Positions 10,910 to 22,300 of a stretch of DNA of 64,000 bases are shown here, in pieces. Source of the DNA: Gilliamella sp. ESL0405 (lineage in GTDB: Bacteria; Pseudomonadota; Gammaproteobacteria; Enterobacterales; Orbaceae); contig NZ_CP048265.1 of the NCBI RefSeq assembly GCF_019469205.1, positions 248,001 through 312,000 of the forward strand, read 5' to 3'. Under the pieces are notes generated by a model. That model was not told the origin of the DNA. It saw only the letters and a list, made by a program, of their open reading frames with translations, and ran no database searches. Numbering within the stretch: position 1 is the stretch's first letter; each line of letters opens with the position of its first letter. The translations under genes were made by a program, and so were the position numbers.

Positions 10910-12082
10910 ATGAAGTTATCAAAATATCTTTTTATTAGTGTTTTTATGTTTTCACTTGCTGGATGTTCTTTGTTTGGTGGAGAAGAAGAAGTTGTACAAG
11001 TCTCACCTTCACCAGCAGTAAATAATCAATTTTCTATACCACAAGTATGGCGAAACAGTACATCTGGCAATACTCAAATCTATTCATTATTAGGTCCTAT
11101 AAACTATGATAATGTTGTTTACGCTGCTAGCCGCAGTGGACAAGTTAAAGCGATTGATTTAACCAGTGGCAATACGTTATGGGATGTCAATTTATCGCAA
11201 AGTTCTTTTTTCAGTAGCAAAACAGCCTTATTTTCTGGTGGTGTGAGTGCAGATGATAAATATGTTTATGTGGGTAGTGAACGTGCCGTTGTTTATGCTC
11301 TAGATCGTAGTAATGGTAAAGTAGTATGGGAAAAAGCGGCTAAAGGTGAAGTTCTTGCTCGCCCGGTATCTACCGATGATAAATTAATCGTCCATACTGC
11401 AAATGGCATGTTACAAGCTTTCGATCGTAATACTGGTGATGAATTATGGGATGTGTTACTTGAAGTTCCATTATTAACCTTAAGAGGAAATTCAACACCG
11501 ACAATTGCACATGGTGCGGCAATTTTTGGTGATGATAATGGACGTGTTAATGCCTATTATGTCAATGACGGAGAATTGATTTGGCAACAACGTATATCAA
11601 ATCCAACAGGATCGACAGAAATTGCAAAATTAAATGATGTTGATTCTACCCCAGTAGTTGAAGGTAGTCTGGTCTATGCAATTGGTTATAATGGATATGT
11701 TGCTGCGCTTGATTTAAGTAATGGACAAGTTGTTTGGCGCAAACAGTTAGGATCGACGCATAGCTTTGTGGTAGACTCTCAAGAATTATTTGTTGTTGAC
11801 CAAGATGATAATATTCAAGCTGTCTCTAAAGATGGTGGCTCGGTATTATGGACTCAGTCAGCACTTTCACACCGTCAATTGACTGATCCGGTTATTTACC
11901 AAGATAATATTGTTGTAGGTGATTTTGAAGGTTACCTGTATTGGTTAAATAAAGAAAATGGTGAAGTTGTCGCTAAAACACAAGTGAGTAGTAGTGGGTT
12001 AATATCCCGACCATTAGTTGTTGATAATAAAATAATTGTTCAAGCAAAAAATGGTGATATCTACGCTTTCACAAAAAATTAA
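10910..12082 (+). CDS. bamB: Outer-membrane assembly lipoprotein BamB
   Basis: 390 residues with a lipoprotein signal peptide and lipobox LAGC (Cys19), so it is anchored to the inner face of the outer membrane. The mature part is an eight-bladed PQQ-type beta-propeller with repeated motifs such as AIDLTSGNTLWDVNL, ALDRSNGKVVWEK and AFDRNTGDELWDV. BamB binds BamA and aids beta-barrel insertion. Its position between yfgM and der is the enterobacterial order. Confidence 0.96.
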   Translation: MKLSKYLFISVFMFSLAGCSLFGGEEEVVQVSPSPAVNNQFSIPQVWRNSTSGNTQIYSLLGPINYDNVVYAASRSGQVKAIDLTSGNTLWDVNLSQSSFFSSKTALFSGGVSADDKYVYVGSERAVVYALDRSNGKVVWEKAAKGEVLARPVSTDDKLIVHTANGMLQAFDRNTGDELWDVLLEVPLLTLRGNSTPTIAHGAAIFGDDNGRVNAYYVNDGELIWQQRISNPTGSTEIAKLNDVDSTPVVEGSLVYAIGYNGYVAALDLSNGQVVWRKQLGSTHSFVVDSQELFVVDQDDNIQAVSKDGGSVLWTQSALSHRQLTDPVIYQDNIVVGDFEGYLYWLNKENGEVVAKTQVSSSGLISRPLVVDNKIIVQAKNGDIYAFTKN

Positions 12083-12100
12083 GGTTATTAGAGAATAAAC

Positions 12101-13567
12101 ATGGTACCTGTAGTAGCACTAGTTGGGCGTCCGAATGTTGGAAAGTCGACTTTATTTAATCGCTTAACTCGAACTCGAGACGCATTAGTCGCTGATTTCC
12201 CAGGATTAACACGCGACCGTAAATATGGCCGTGCTGAAATCAAAGGTCATGAATATATTGTCATTGATACTGGTGGTATTGATGGCACAGAAGATGGGGT
12301 TGAAAGCTTTATGGCTGAACAATCCCTGCAAGCGATCGAAGAAGCTGATATTGTTCTTTTCTTAGTTGATGCCAGAGCTGGTGCAATGCCTGCTGATCAT
12401 GCTATTGCTAAGCATCTCCGTTCACGTGACAAAGCAACTTTTTTAGTCGCTAATAAAATTGATGGCATTGATGCCGATACCGCTATTTCTGATTTTTATG
12501 GTTTAGGATTAGGTGAAATTCATCCAATAGCTGCCAGTCATGGTCGTGGTGTAAGTGTCCTAATTGAAACCGCTTTAGATCCTATTTTCCAATTTGCAAA
12601 TGAACAAGATGATGAGTTTGCAAGTCATGAGCCATTTGATGATGAATCTTTCTCTGATGATGAGCTCAACGATGAAACTCAATCGCTAATTGATCAACCA
12701 ATTAAAGTGGCGATTGTTGGGCGACCAAACGTTGGTAAGTCAACACTAACCAATCGTATACTTGGTGAAGAAAGGGTTGTCGTATACGACATGCCCGGCA
12801 CCACTCGAGACAGTATTTATATACCAATGACTCGGGATGAACGTGAGTACATCATGATTGATACGGCGGGTGTACGTAAGCGAGGTAAAGTGACGGAAAC
12901 GGTTGAAAAGTTTTCAGTCATCAAAACTTTACAAGCTATTGAAGATGCCAATGTCGTTATTTTGGTTATAGATGCCAGAGAAGGGGTATCTGATCAAGAC
13001 TTATCATTGCTTGGATTCATTATTAATAGTGGGCGCTCACTTGTTATAGCAGTGAATAAGTGGGACGGTTTGTCACAAGATATTAAAGAGCAGGTCAAAG
13101 CAACTTTAGATGATAGGTTAGATTTTATTGACTTTGCCCGAGTACACTTTATTTCTGCGCTTCATGGTTCCGGTGTAGGGAATTTATTTGATTCAATTCA
13201 AGAGGCATACGATTGTGCAACTCGTCGTGTCAATACTGCACTTTTAACTAAAATTATGCAAATGGCGCAAGACGATCATCAACCTCCTTTAGTTCGAGGT
13301 CGTCGAGTTAAGTTGAAATATGCGCATGCTGGTGGCTATAATCCGCCAATTGTTGTGATCCATGGTAATCAAGTTGAAGATTTACCGGATTCCTATAAGC
13401 GCTACTTAATGAATTATTTTAGACGTTCATTAAAAATTATGGGGTCGCCAATTCGTATTCAGTTTAAAGAAGGTGCCAACCCATTTGAAGGGCGTAAAAA
13501 TAGCCTAACAGCGTCGCAACAACGCAAACGACGTCGATTAATGAAACATGTTAGAGGTCGTAAATAA
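12101..13567 (+). CDS. der: Double-GTPase ribosome assembly factor Der (EngA)
   Basis: 488 residues (E. coli Der 490) with two consecutive G domains. The P-loops GRPNVGKST lie at 9-17 and 207-215, each followed by its DTGG/DTAG and NKxD motifs (ANKIDG, VNKWDG). An acidic linker (about 170-198) joins them. The C-terminal KH-like domain ends in a basic tail ([16 protein letters not shown]). Der acts on the 50S subunit and is essential in most bacteria. yfgJ starts 3 bases after its stop. Confidence 0.97.
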   Translation: MVPVVALVGRPNVGKSTLFNRLTRTRDALVADFPGLTRDRKYGRAEIKGHEYIVIDTGGIDGTEDGVESFMAEQSLQAIEEADIVLFLVDARAGAMPADHAIAKHLRSRDKATFLVANKIDGIDADTAISDFYGLGLGEIHPIAASHGRGVSVLIETALDPIFQFANEQDDEFASHEPFDDESFSDDELNDETQSLIDQPIKVAIVGRPNVGKSTLTNRILGEERVVVYDMPGTTRDSIYIPMTRDEREYIMIDTAGVRKRGKVTETVEKFSVIKTLQAIEDANVVILVIDAREGVSDQDLSLLGFIINSGRSLVIAVNKWDGLSQDIKEQVKATLDDRLDFIDFARVHFISALHGSGVGNLFDSIQEAYDCATRRVNTALLTKIMQMAQDDHQPPLVRGRRVKLKYAHAGGYNPPIVVIHGNQVEDLPDSYKRYLMNYFRRSLKIMGSPIRIQFKEGANPFEGRKNSLTASQQRKRRRLMKHVRGRK

Positions 13568-13570
13568 TTT

Positions 13571-13822
13571 ATGCCAAAAAAAGTCACAGTTGATAGTGGA
13601 AAAGAAGGGTTTTGTCCAAAATGTCATAATAAAATGAGTGTATTATCACCTCAGCATTATGATTGTCCTAGTTGTAAGACGCACTATCTTGAACAGTATA
13701 TATGTCCAATTTGCCAACAAAATCTACAAATGATTAAAGGCTGTGGCGCAATCAATTACATTTGTCCTACTGACGGTTTAATATCCAGCAGTAAGGTGAT
13801 ATTTCATTATTTACCAGAATAG
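13571..13822 (+). CDS. yfgJ: YfgJ-like zinc-ribbon protein
   Basis: 83 residues with three CxxC knuckles (CPKC, CPSC, CPIC) and two more cysteines (CGAINYIC), enough for two zinc ribbons. The core CPICQQNLQMIKGCGAINYIC matches the E. coli YfgJ pattern (CPDCHQPLQVLKACGA), and yfgJ also follows der in E. coli. It has about 12 extra N-terminal residues compared with that 71-residue protein. The function is unknown; cytoplasmic. Confidence 0.85.
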   Translation: MPKKVTVDSGKEGFCPKCHNKMSVLSPQHYDCPSCKTHYLEQYICPICQQNLQMIKGCGAINYICPTDGLISSSKVIFHYLPE

Positions 13823-13857
13823 AACAATCTATTTTTATTAAAGCCATACGAGGTTAG

Positions 13858-14505
<648 letters not shown>

Positions 14506-14517
14506 TTAGTTTTAATT

Positions 14518-14554
14518 AAAAAAGCGAGATAGGATAGACTATTTCGCTTTTTTT
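14518..14554. terminator. Bidirectional intrinsic terminator adk/metY
   Basis: A6-GCGA (14518-14527) pairs with TCGC-T6 (14544-14553), with a 16-base loop. The stem is flanked by A and T runs, so it can stop both adk (plus) and metY (minus), which converge here. Confidence 0.8.
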
Positions 14555-14564
14555 GTGCTTTTAA

Positions 14565-15842
14565 TTATTTCGCGGCAGTAAGAGCTTGCGCTAGATCGGC
14601 AATAATATCATCGATGTGTTCGATGCCAATAGACAAACGAATCATCTCTTGGCTTACGCCAGCTTTATGTAGCTCTTCATCGTTAAGTTGACGATGTGTA
14701 GTAGATGCCGGATGACAGGCTAATGATCGGGTGTCGCCAATATTGACTAAGCGAATAATTAACTTCAATGCATCAATAAATTTAGCTCCGGCTTGCTTAC
14801 CCCCTTTAATACCAAAAGATAAAATACCTGCTGGTAGTCCATTATCCATCTGTTTTAGTGCTAAGGCATGTTCAGCATGATCACTCAAACCGGCATAATT
14901 GACCCATTCAACTTGTGGATGAGATTGGAGATACTGTGCAACTTTGAGGCTATTTTGGCAATGGCGCTCCATACGTAAAGAAAGCGTTTCAAGCCCTTGC
15001 AACAATAAAAATGTATTAAATGGTGAAAGTGCCGCCCCCATATTTCGTAATGGTATCACTCGGCATCGAGCAATATAAGCTGCATCACCAAAAGTTTCGG
15101 TATAAGCGACCCCATGATAAGATGGATCAGGTTGATTAAGCATCGGGTATCTATCACTGTATTTTTTCCATGGAAACTTACCTGAATCCACTATCATGCC
15201 ACCAAGGCTATTACCGTGCCCACCGATATATTTAGTTAATGAATGGACAACAATATCAGCACCAAATTCAAACGGACGGCAAAGCGCCGGACTGGCGACA
15301 GTATTATCAACAATCAAAGGGATCCCATGACGGTGTGCAATATCTGCAAGTGCTGCTAAGTCAACAAGATTACCCGCTGGATTACCGATACTTTCGCAAT
15401 ATATGGCTTTTGTTTTATCATCAATCTGTTGTTCTAGTGCTTGAAGATCATCATGTGGTGCGAATTTTGTGGTAATACCAAAATTAGGTAAAGTGTGTGC
15501 CAGTAAATTATAGGTTCCACCGTATAATTTAGAAACCGATACAATATTTTCACCCGCAAAAGTGATCGCTTGAATGGCATAAGTAATGGCAGCCATGCCC
15601 GATGCGACAGCTAGTGCGCCAATGCCTCCTTCAAGGGCGGCTATGCGAGCTTCAAGTACAGCATTCGTGGGATTGGTAATTCGTGTGTAAATATTCCCCG
15701 CAACTTTTAAATCAAATAAATCAGCACCATGCTGAGTATCATCAAAAGCATAAGAGGTTGTTTGATAAATTGGTACCGCAACAGCATGGGTTGTTGGTTC
15801 TGGCGTATAGCCTGCGTGAAGAGCGATCGTTTCTGGTTTCAT
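14565..15842 (-). CDS. metY: O-acetylhomoserine sulfhydrylase (Cys/Met PLP enzyme)
   Basis: 425 residues, the usual length of O-acetylhomoserine aminocarboxypropyltransferase; cystathionine enzymes are ~390. PLP-binding Lys204 lies in [11 protein letters not shown], and [15 protein letters not shown] and [11 protein letters not shown] are MetY-family signatures. The enzyme would make homocysteine (or methionine) from O-acetylhomoserine and sulfide, a direct-sulfhydrylation route that E. coli lacks. A hairpin that covers the ribosome site lies just upstream (15845-15876). O-succinyl substrate use cannot be excluded from sequence alone. Confidence 0.92.
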   Translation of the reverse strand: MKPETIALHAGYTPEPTTHAVAVPIYQTTSYAFDDTQHGADLFDLKVAGNIYTRITNPTNAVLEARIAALEGGIGALAVASGMAAITYAIQAITFAGENIVSVSKLYGGTYNLLAHTLPNFGITTKFAPHDDLQALEQQIDDKTKAIYCESIGNPAGNLVDLAALADIAHRHGIPLIVDNTVASPALCRPFEFGADIVVHSLTKYIGGHGNSLGGMIVDSGKFPWKKYSDRYPMLNQPDPSYHGVAYTETFGDAAYIARCRVIPLRNMGAALSPFNTFLLLQGLETLSLRMERHCQNSLKVAQYLQSHPQVEWVNYAGLSDHAEHALALKQMDNGLPAGILSFGIKGGKQAGAKFIDALKLIIRLVNIGDTRSLACHPASTTHRQLNDEELHKAGVSQEMIRLSIGIEHIDDIIADLAQALTAAK

Positions 15843-15844
15843 GG

Positions 15845-15876
15845 TAGAGCCTCAAAAGTAAAACAATAAGGCTCTA
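15845..15876 (-). promoter_or_regulatory. Hairpin masking the metY ribosome-binding site
   Basis: On the minus strand TAGAGCCT (15876-15869) and AGGCTCTA (15852-15845) form a perfect 8-bp stem with a 16-base loop, ending 2 bases before the metY ATG. The only Shine-Dalgarno-like element, GAGG, overlaps the 3' arm. Folding would hide it, which suggests translational control. There is no T run, so it is not a terminator. Confidence 0.5.
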
Positions 15877-15908
15877 TTTTGTGCAAAAAATGATAAAAAT
15901 GTAAAGCG

Positions 15909-16181
15909 TTATAAAACCATTCTCACAATATCAATTTCACCTAATTCTTTATATAAATTCTCGACTTGATCAATATGTGTTGCATTAATAGTAATAGAAA
16001 CTGAATGATAATTACCTTTACTACTTGGTTTTATTGAGGGCGTATAATCACCGGGAGCATGTTTTTGAATCACACTCACTACTTTATCAACAAGTTCAGG
16101 TTTTGCTTCTCCCATGACTTTATAAGTAAAAGAGCATGGAAATTCTAATAATTCATTTAATTTGGTCTTTTGTTGCATCAT
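15909..16181 (-). CDS. ybeD: YbeD-family (DUF493) protein
   Basis: 90 residues. [38 protein letters not shown] and [15 protein letters not shown] are nearly identical to E. coli YbeD. It has a small ferredoxin-like alpha/beta fold; the role is not firmly known (a regulatory, ACT-like domain has been suggested). In E. coli it sits with dacA and lipB; here it stands upstream of metY on the same strand, 66 bases apart, so it may share a transcript with it. Confidence 0.93.
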   Translation of the reverse strand: MMQQKTKLNELLEFPCSFTYKVMGEAKPELVDKVVSVIQKHAPGDYTPSIKPSSKGNYHSVSITINATHIDQVENLYKELGEIDIVRMVL

Positions 16182-16376
16182 TTTATTATTCTCATTTAAT
16201 CTAACTGTTTTAATTGGTATTACTAATTATAATAGCTCAAATATAGCCTCTTTATTATTCTTCAAGTGATGAGAAATAAACATTTCTTTTTAAAGGTTAT
16301 AATTTGATCTATGATAATAAAATTCTAACACAGCTTGCTAACTGTGGCTTGCTTTCAATTAAAAAGGTCAAAAAAT

Positions 16377-18272
16377 ATGTCATCCCAGTCTACTATTAAA
16401 GAGCCTTTTGGAACATTATTAGGTTATGCGCCTGGTGGCGTTGCGATTTATTCATCTGATTATGAAACATTAGATCCTTGCCAATACCCTAATGATGCCT
16501 CATTTCGTAGTTATTCCGGTCACGAATATATGGGATACAAGTGGCAATGTGTTGAATTTGCCAGACGGTTTTTATTTCTCAATTATGGTATTGTGTTTAC
16601 CGATGTAGGTATGGCTCACGAAATTTTCTCCTTGCGTTTTCTTCGCCAAGTTATCAATGAAGCCATCTTACCTTTGCAAGCATTTGCTAACGGTAGCAAA
16701 AAAATGCCAGAAGCTGGCTCTTTGCTTATATGGGATGATGGTGGCGTGTTTGATAGAACAGGACATGTTGCCATTATTACTGAAGTGTTCGAAGATAAAA
16801 TCCGCATTGCTGAACAAAATGTAATTCACACACGTTTACCAATTGGCCAACAATGGACACGTGAATTAAAGATGACCGTTAACGATCAAGGTTATTATAT
16901 TCATGACACCTTTGACGATACCACTATTTTAGGGTGGATGATTCAAACCGAAAAAAACCAACACAGTTTACCTCAACCTAATGTTCCAGCGCCATTACTT
17001 GCTATTCATAGTGTACATATTAAAAACAAAGGTCAATTTGATAAGAAGTGGTTAAATGAGCTTGACCCGCTCGAGAGTGCATATGTGCTAGCTGCCGGGC
17101 ATGCTATTAGCCATGATGACCATTATCGTTACTTCACTATTTCAGAAAGTGCTGAGCAAGAACTTATTCGCGCAACCAATGAACTGCATTTAATGTATTT
17201 ACATGCTACTGATAAAGTTTTAAAAGATGATAAATTATTACTCAATTTTAATGTACCGGAAATTCTCTGGCCAAGGTTAAGACTCTCTTGGCAACAACGG
17301 CGTTATCAAATGATAACCGGTCGTTTAGATTTTTGTATGGATGAACGAGGTTTTAAAGTTTATGAATATAATGCAGACTCTGCATCGTGCCATACTGAAG
17401 CCGGGCAAATATTACAAAATTGGGCAATACAAGCTGAACTAAATGTTGGTGTGAATCCAAGTGCTGGCTTGCTCAATTCTTTAGCAAACTGTTGGAAACA
17501 TAGTGATGCTCAAGCCTTTGTTCATATCATGCAAGATAATGATAGTGAAGAGAATTATCATGCATTATTTATGCAAAAAGCGCTAACGCAAGCTGGTTTT
17601 GAGAGTAAAATTTTACGTGGCCTTACTGGTTTAAAATGGGATAAACAAGGTAGATTGGTTGATGATGAAGATCGTCAAGTTACTTGCGTATGGAAAACAT
17701 GGGCATGGGAAACTGTTTTAGAGCAACTGCGTCAAGAAAGTGAAGCACAAGTTGCCGGATTGCCTATTCGTACTTGGCATCCTGAAAATGCTGTGAGACT
17801 AATTGATGTTTTGTTACGTCCCGAAGTATCTGTTTTTGAACCTTTATGGACTGTGATCCCAAGTAATAAAGCGATATTACCTGTGTTATGGTCTTTATTT
17901 CCTCATCATCGTTACTTGTTAGAATCAACGTTTGAGCTCAATGATGATCTAATTAAAAAAGGTTATGCTATTAAGCCAATTGCTGGTCGCCGAGGTAGTG
18001 ATATTGAATTAGTTAGCAGTAAAGAGCAAATCCTTGATAAAACGGTTGGTAAATTTGCTAAGCAAGAGAATATTTATCAAGAACTATGGTGCTTACCAAA
18101 AGTTGATGATCGCTATCTACAGGTTTGTACCTTCACTGTTGGAGGACATTATGGTGGCGCCTGCTTGCGCTCCGATCCTTCTTTAGTGATACGAGGTGAA
18201 AGTGATATGCAACCATTACGAGTATTAACCGATGAGGAATTTTTAAAACAAGTTGCCAAAAAGAATAATTAA
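16377..18272 (+). CDS. gss: Bifunctional glutathionylspermidine amidase/synthetase
   Basis: 631 residues (E. coli Gss 619). The N-terminal CHAP amidase (about 1-195) has catalytic Cys58 in KWQCVEFARRFLF and His in TGHVAIITE. The C-terminal ATP-grasp-like synthetase (about 200-620) has MITGRLDFCMDERGFKVYEY and the PLWTVIPSNKAILPVLWSLF region. It makes and breaks the amide between glutathione and spermidine. I place the start at 16377, where AAAAAGGTC precedes it and homology begins, rather than at the upstream ATG at 16335. Single-gene unit. Confidence 0.95.
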   Translation: MSSQSTIKEPFGTLLGYAPGGVAIYSSDYETLDPCQYPNDASFRSYSGHEYMGYKWQCVEFARRFLFLNYGIVFTDVGMAHEIFSLRFLRQVINEAILPLQAFANGSKKMPEAGSLLIWDDGGVFDRTGHVAIITEVFEDKIRIAEQNVIHTRLPIGQQWTRELKMTVNDQGYYIHDTFDDTTILGWMIQTEKNQHSLPQPNVPAPLLAIHSVHIKNKGQFDKKWLNELDPLESAYVLAAGHAISHDDHYRYFTISESAEQELIRATNELHLMYLHATDKVLKDDKLLLNFNVPEILWPRLRLSWQQRRYQMITGRLDFCMDERGFKVYEYNADSASCHTEAGQILQNWAIQAELNVGVNPSAGLLNSLANCWKHSDAQAFVHIMQDNDSEENYHALFMQKALTQAGFESKILRGLTGLKWDKQGRLVDDEDRQVTCVWKTWAWETVLEQLRQESEAQVAGLPIRTWHPENAVRLIDVLLRPEVSVFEPLWTVIPSNKAILPVLWSLFPHHRYLLESTFELNDDLIKKGYAIKPIAGRRGSDIELVSSKEQILDKTVGKFAKQENIYQELWCLPKVDDRYLQVCTFTVGGHYGGACLRSDPSLVIRGESDMQPLRVLTDEEFLKQVAKKNN

Positions 18273-18409
18273 AAATTGATGATATCGATTACATTAATAG
18301 TATTTTCTGTTAAACTTAGCTTTAATATATAAAATAATATAATAATCAATAATAATATAATTATTAAAAAATTAATAAGAAATAATACATAGGGAATAGA
18401 AAGGAACAT

Positions 18410-19234
18410 ATGGCAAGTGCATTGCTCAGAAGTAGTGATATCAAATGTTTCAAAAAGCTAGAACATGATAGAACAGCCTTCTATCTTGTTGGCGTGCAAA
18501 ATTGTGAAATATTTAAACTAAAAATTGGTAAGCAATATGCCAATGATTTAGCTATTTTGCAAAAAAATGCTATAGCCAATAGGATTGATTGGTACACACC
18601 TTCTGATGCAAGTAACAACGATATTGCTTGCAGTTCGGTCAGTGAAAAACTAAAAACCGCTCTTAATATCCTCAATAAATTAAGATTAAAAGTAGATTCT
18701 AAATTCTTTTCTCAATCTAAATCATCGCTAACAGTCAAACCCTCCACCCGATTATCAACCCACTCAAAGTTTATAAAATCGCTTTCTTTTATAGTGAAAC
18801 AACTCATTACTGCTATTGGTAGTCTGAAGATCCAAGCAAATTTAACCCTTGGGCTTTTCAAAAACAATTATACAAGTCGTAAACGTGACGATATGGCGTT
18901 CAGACAAGCTGGTACTGCCCATACTTTATTAGCAGATTTTATTGTTTGGTATGTTTTTGTTAAAAATCGAGCAAGTGATAAATTTATAAAAAGATTAAAT
19001 AATAATAAACCGATTTTTTCTTCACCAAACGGTGAATTTAATATTCAAGTAACGCATTCATTAACAGGATCAAACAATATAACTAGAAATTATCCTCAGA
19101 ATGCAATATTAAATCGGCTTATTACATTTGTGAATACAAACATAGCACATTATAGAGATTGCGAAATCAATCAAGAAAACAATCACCAATCAGGTAAAAT
19201 TGTGAATTGTTTCGAGCAGTATCATATTCTTTAA
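18410..19234 (+). CDS. Unrecognised protein at head of accessory block
   Basis: 274 residues; I do not recognise the family. No signal peptide and no clear membrane helix is visible. The protein is Lys/Asn/Ser-rich and basic, with a Ser/Thr-rich middle (about 105-125). An AAAGGA ribosome site precedes the ATG, and an extremely AT-rich 137-base region upstream looks like its promoter. It reads in the same direction as the repeat protein that starts 111 bases later, so it may belong to the same unit. The large separation compared with the tight spacing of the later genes leaves this open. Confidence 0.6.
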   Translation: MASALLRSSDIKCFKKLEHDRTAFYLVGVQNCEIFKLKIGKQYANDLAILQKNAIANRIDWYTPSDASNNDIACSSVSEKLKTALNILNKLRLKVDSKFFSQSKSSLTVKPSTRLSTHSKFIKSLSFIVKQLITAIGSLKIQANLTLGLFKNNYTSRKRDDMAFRQAGTAHTLLADFIVWYVFVKNRASDKFIKRLNNNKPIFSSPNGEFNIQVTHSLTGSNNITRNYPQNAILNRLITFVNTNIAHYRDCEINQENNHQSGKIVNCFEQYHIL

Positions 19235-19345
19235 AATAAATAATAAAATTGAAGTAACAACGTCTTTTGAGCGAAAGGCATTTTTCTACTTCATAAATTA
19301 AATAAATAAAGCTCATAAATTTTTGAGTATAAGGTAGAGGATATC

Positions 19346-22300
19346 ATGGCATTACGCATTGAATTAATTGGAGATAACCCCGATAGTATTAAGTTTTTAG
19401 TACATGAATGGATTGGTAGTTCTGATGTTGAGATACTAATACAACGAGCTCAGGATAACTATTATCTATTGGAACACAATCAATGGGGCCCAGAAGAGTG
19501 TTGGCATACAATTGAAAAGATCACACTAGATAATGAACAATTAATAGGTCAAATTGATGAATGGTTGATTGATTCATTATTATCCCAAGAAGGTCAGATT
19601 CAATTTTCAATGCAAATCCGTGATAAACAAAATGTAAATTGTGTTTGTGGCGGTGTAATCAATTTTTCAGAAACAGTCAGTCCTTCAACAGCATCGAGTA
19701 TGCAAGATACATTACCCGACGATGAGCAAGTAGACATGCAACAAGCGTCAGAGTCTGTAAAAGAATCGGCTAGTGAAAATGAATCAGCATTCATTGAAGA
19801 GCCGAATATTGATTCTCAAAATGAAACAGTTGCTGAACACGACGAGTCTACATCTGAAGGCGAAACGGTACAAGATCCACAAAAAACTGAAGAAAAGAAA
19901 GAACAGAACTTAAAGACTGTTAAGAAAAAAAGCCGTTTGGGAATAATTTTTATTCTATTTTTTATTCTTATGATGTTTGGTGGTGCCGCTTTTGCAACAT
20001 GGTATTTTATGATCTTCAAAAATGAAACAGAGCAAACGTTGCAAACACAACAAGAGTCGGTAAAACCAGAGCCAAAAGTAGAGCAGAAGAAGCCGGTAGA
20101 ATCTGATGCGAAGCCAGAGCCGACGGCGTCGGTAAAACCGGAGCCAAAAGTAGAGCAGAAAAAGCCGGCAGAGTCTGATACGAAGCCAGAGCCGACTGCA
20201 TCAGTGAAACCTGAGCCAAAAGTAGAGCAGAAAAAGCCGGCAGAGTCTGATACGAAGCCAGAGCCGACTGCATCAGTGAAACCTGAGGTAAAAGTAGAGC
20301 AGAAAAAGCCGGTAGAGTCTGATGCGAAGCCAGAGCCTGCGGCATTAGTAAAACCGGAGCCAAAGGTAGAGCAGAAGAAACCGGTAGAGTCTGATGCGAA
20401 GCCAGAGCAGGCGGCATCAGTAAAACCGGAGCCAAAAGTAGAGCAGAAAAAGCCGGTAGAGTCTGATGCGAAGCCAGAGCCTGCGGCATTAGTAAAACCG
20501 GAGCCAAAGGTAGAGCAGAAGAAACCGGTAGAGTCTGATGCGAAGCCAGAGCCTGCGGCATTAGTAAAACCGGAGCCAAAAGTAGAGCAGAAGAAGCCGG
20601 TAGAGTCTGATGCGAAGCCAGAGCAGGCGGCATTAGTAAAACCGGAGCCAAAAGTAGAGCAGAAAAAGCCGGTAGAGTCTGATGCGAAGCCAGAGCCTGC
20701 GGCATTAGTAAAACCGGAGCCAAAAGTAGAGCAGAAAAAGCCGGCAGAGTCTGATACGAAGCCAGAGCCGACGGCGTCGGTAAAACCGGAGCCAAAAGTA
20801 GAGCAGAAAAAGCCGGTAGAGCCTGAACCGAAGCCAGAGCCGACTGCATCAGTGAAACCGGAGCCAAAAGTAGAGCAGAAAAAACCGGTAGAGTCGGATG
20901 CCAAGCCAGAGCCGACGGCATCGGTAAAACCGGAGCCAAAAGTAGAGCAGAAAAAGCCGGTAGAATCTGATACGAAGCCAGAGCCGACGGCATCGGTAAA
21001 ACCAGAGCCAAAAGTAGATCAGAAGAAACCGGTAGAGTCTGATACGAAGCCAGAGCAGGCGGCATCGGTAAAACCGGAGCCAAAAGTTGAGCAGAAAAAG
21101 CCGGTAGAATCTGATGCGAAGCCAGAGCAGGCGGCATTAGTAAAACCGGAGCCAAAAGTAGAGCAGAAGAAACCGGTAGAGTCGGATGCGAAGCCAGAGC
21201 CGACGGCATCAGTAAAACCGGAGCCAAAAGTAGAGCAGAAAAAGCCGGTAGAGTCGGATACGAAGCCAGAGCCGACGGCCTCGGTAAAACCAGAGCCAAA
21301 AGTAGAGCAGAAAAAACCGGCAGGATCTGATACGAAGCCAGAGCCGACGGCATCAATAAAACCAGAGCCAAAAGTAGAGCAGAAGAAACCGGCAGGATCT
21401 GATACGAAGCCAGAGCCGACGGTATCAATAAAGCCGGAGCCAAAAGTAGAGCAGAAGAAACCGGCAGGATCTGATACGAAGCCAGAGCCAAAAGTAGAGC
21501 AGAAGAAACCGGTAGAGTCTGATACGAAACCAGAGCCGACGAAACCAGTAGCGTCAACGCCAACGGCACCGACGAAACCGGTAGAGCCGACGAAACCAGT
21601 AGCGTCAACGCCAACGACACCGACGAAACCGGTAGAGCCGACGAAACCAGTAGAGTCAACGCCAACGGCACCGACGAATTCGGTAGAGCCGACAAAACCA
21701 GTAGCGTCAACGTCAACGGCACCGACGAAACCGGTAGAGCCGACGAAACCAGTAGCGTCAACGCCAACGGCACCGACGAAACCGGTAGAGCCGACGAAAC
21801 CAGTAGCGTCAACGTCAACGGCACCGACGAATTCGGTAGAGCCGACAAAACCAGTAGCGTCAACGCCAACGGCACCGACGAATTCGGTAGAGCCGACAAA
21901 ACCAGTAGCGTCAACGCCAACGGCACCGACAAAACCGGTAGATCCGATGAAACCAGTAGCATCAACGCCAACGGCACCGACGAAACCGGTAGAACCGGAT
22001 TCCAAAATCAGCAGTAAATGTAGTTTAAAAAATGCAATAAGTGATGATTTAACGTTTATTCAACAATGTTTACAGACTAAACCCGATATAGATGCAATTA
22101 TTGAGATAATTACTGAAGCTAAAAATGCAGGAAAATGTAATATCGCGCAGCGCTTATATGCAAATAAGGCGCAAAAAAATACTAAAATTGCTCTGCTGTA
22201 TGCAAAAGAGTATGACGAAAAATTTTATAAAGCGAATAAATGCTTCAAAGCCGATAAAGAAGCAGCCATTTATTGGTATGAAACATCTTTAATTAATGAT

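Noticed and set aside
16335..16376. Upstream ATG giving a 645-residue Gss
   Set aside because: The added 14 residues have no homology and no ribosome site; the ATG at 16377 has both.
19816..22005. Long minus-strand open frames (up to 653 codons) opposite the repeat protein
   Set aside because: They exist only because a 72-base and a 51-base repeat, both multiples of three, stay free of stops in other frames. They lack a ribosome site and their translations are low-complexity mirrors of the real gene.
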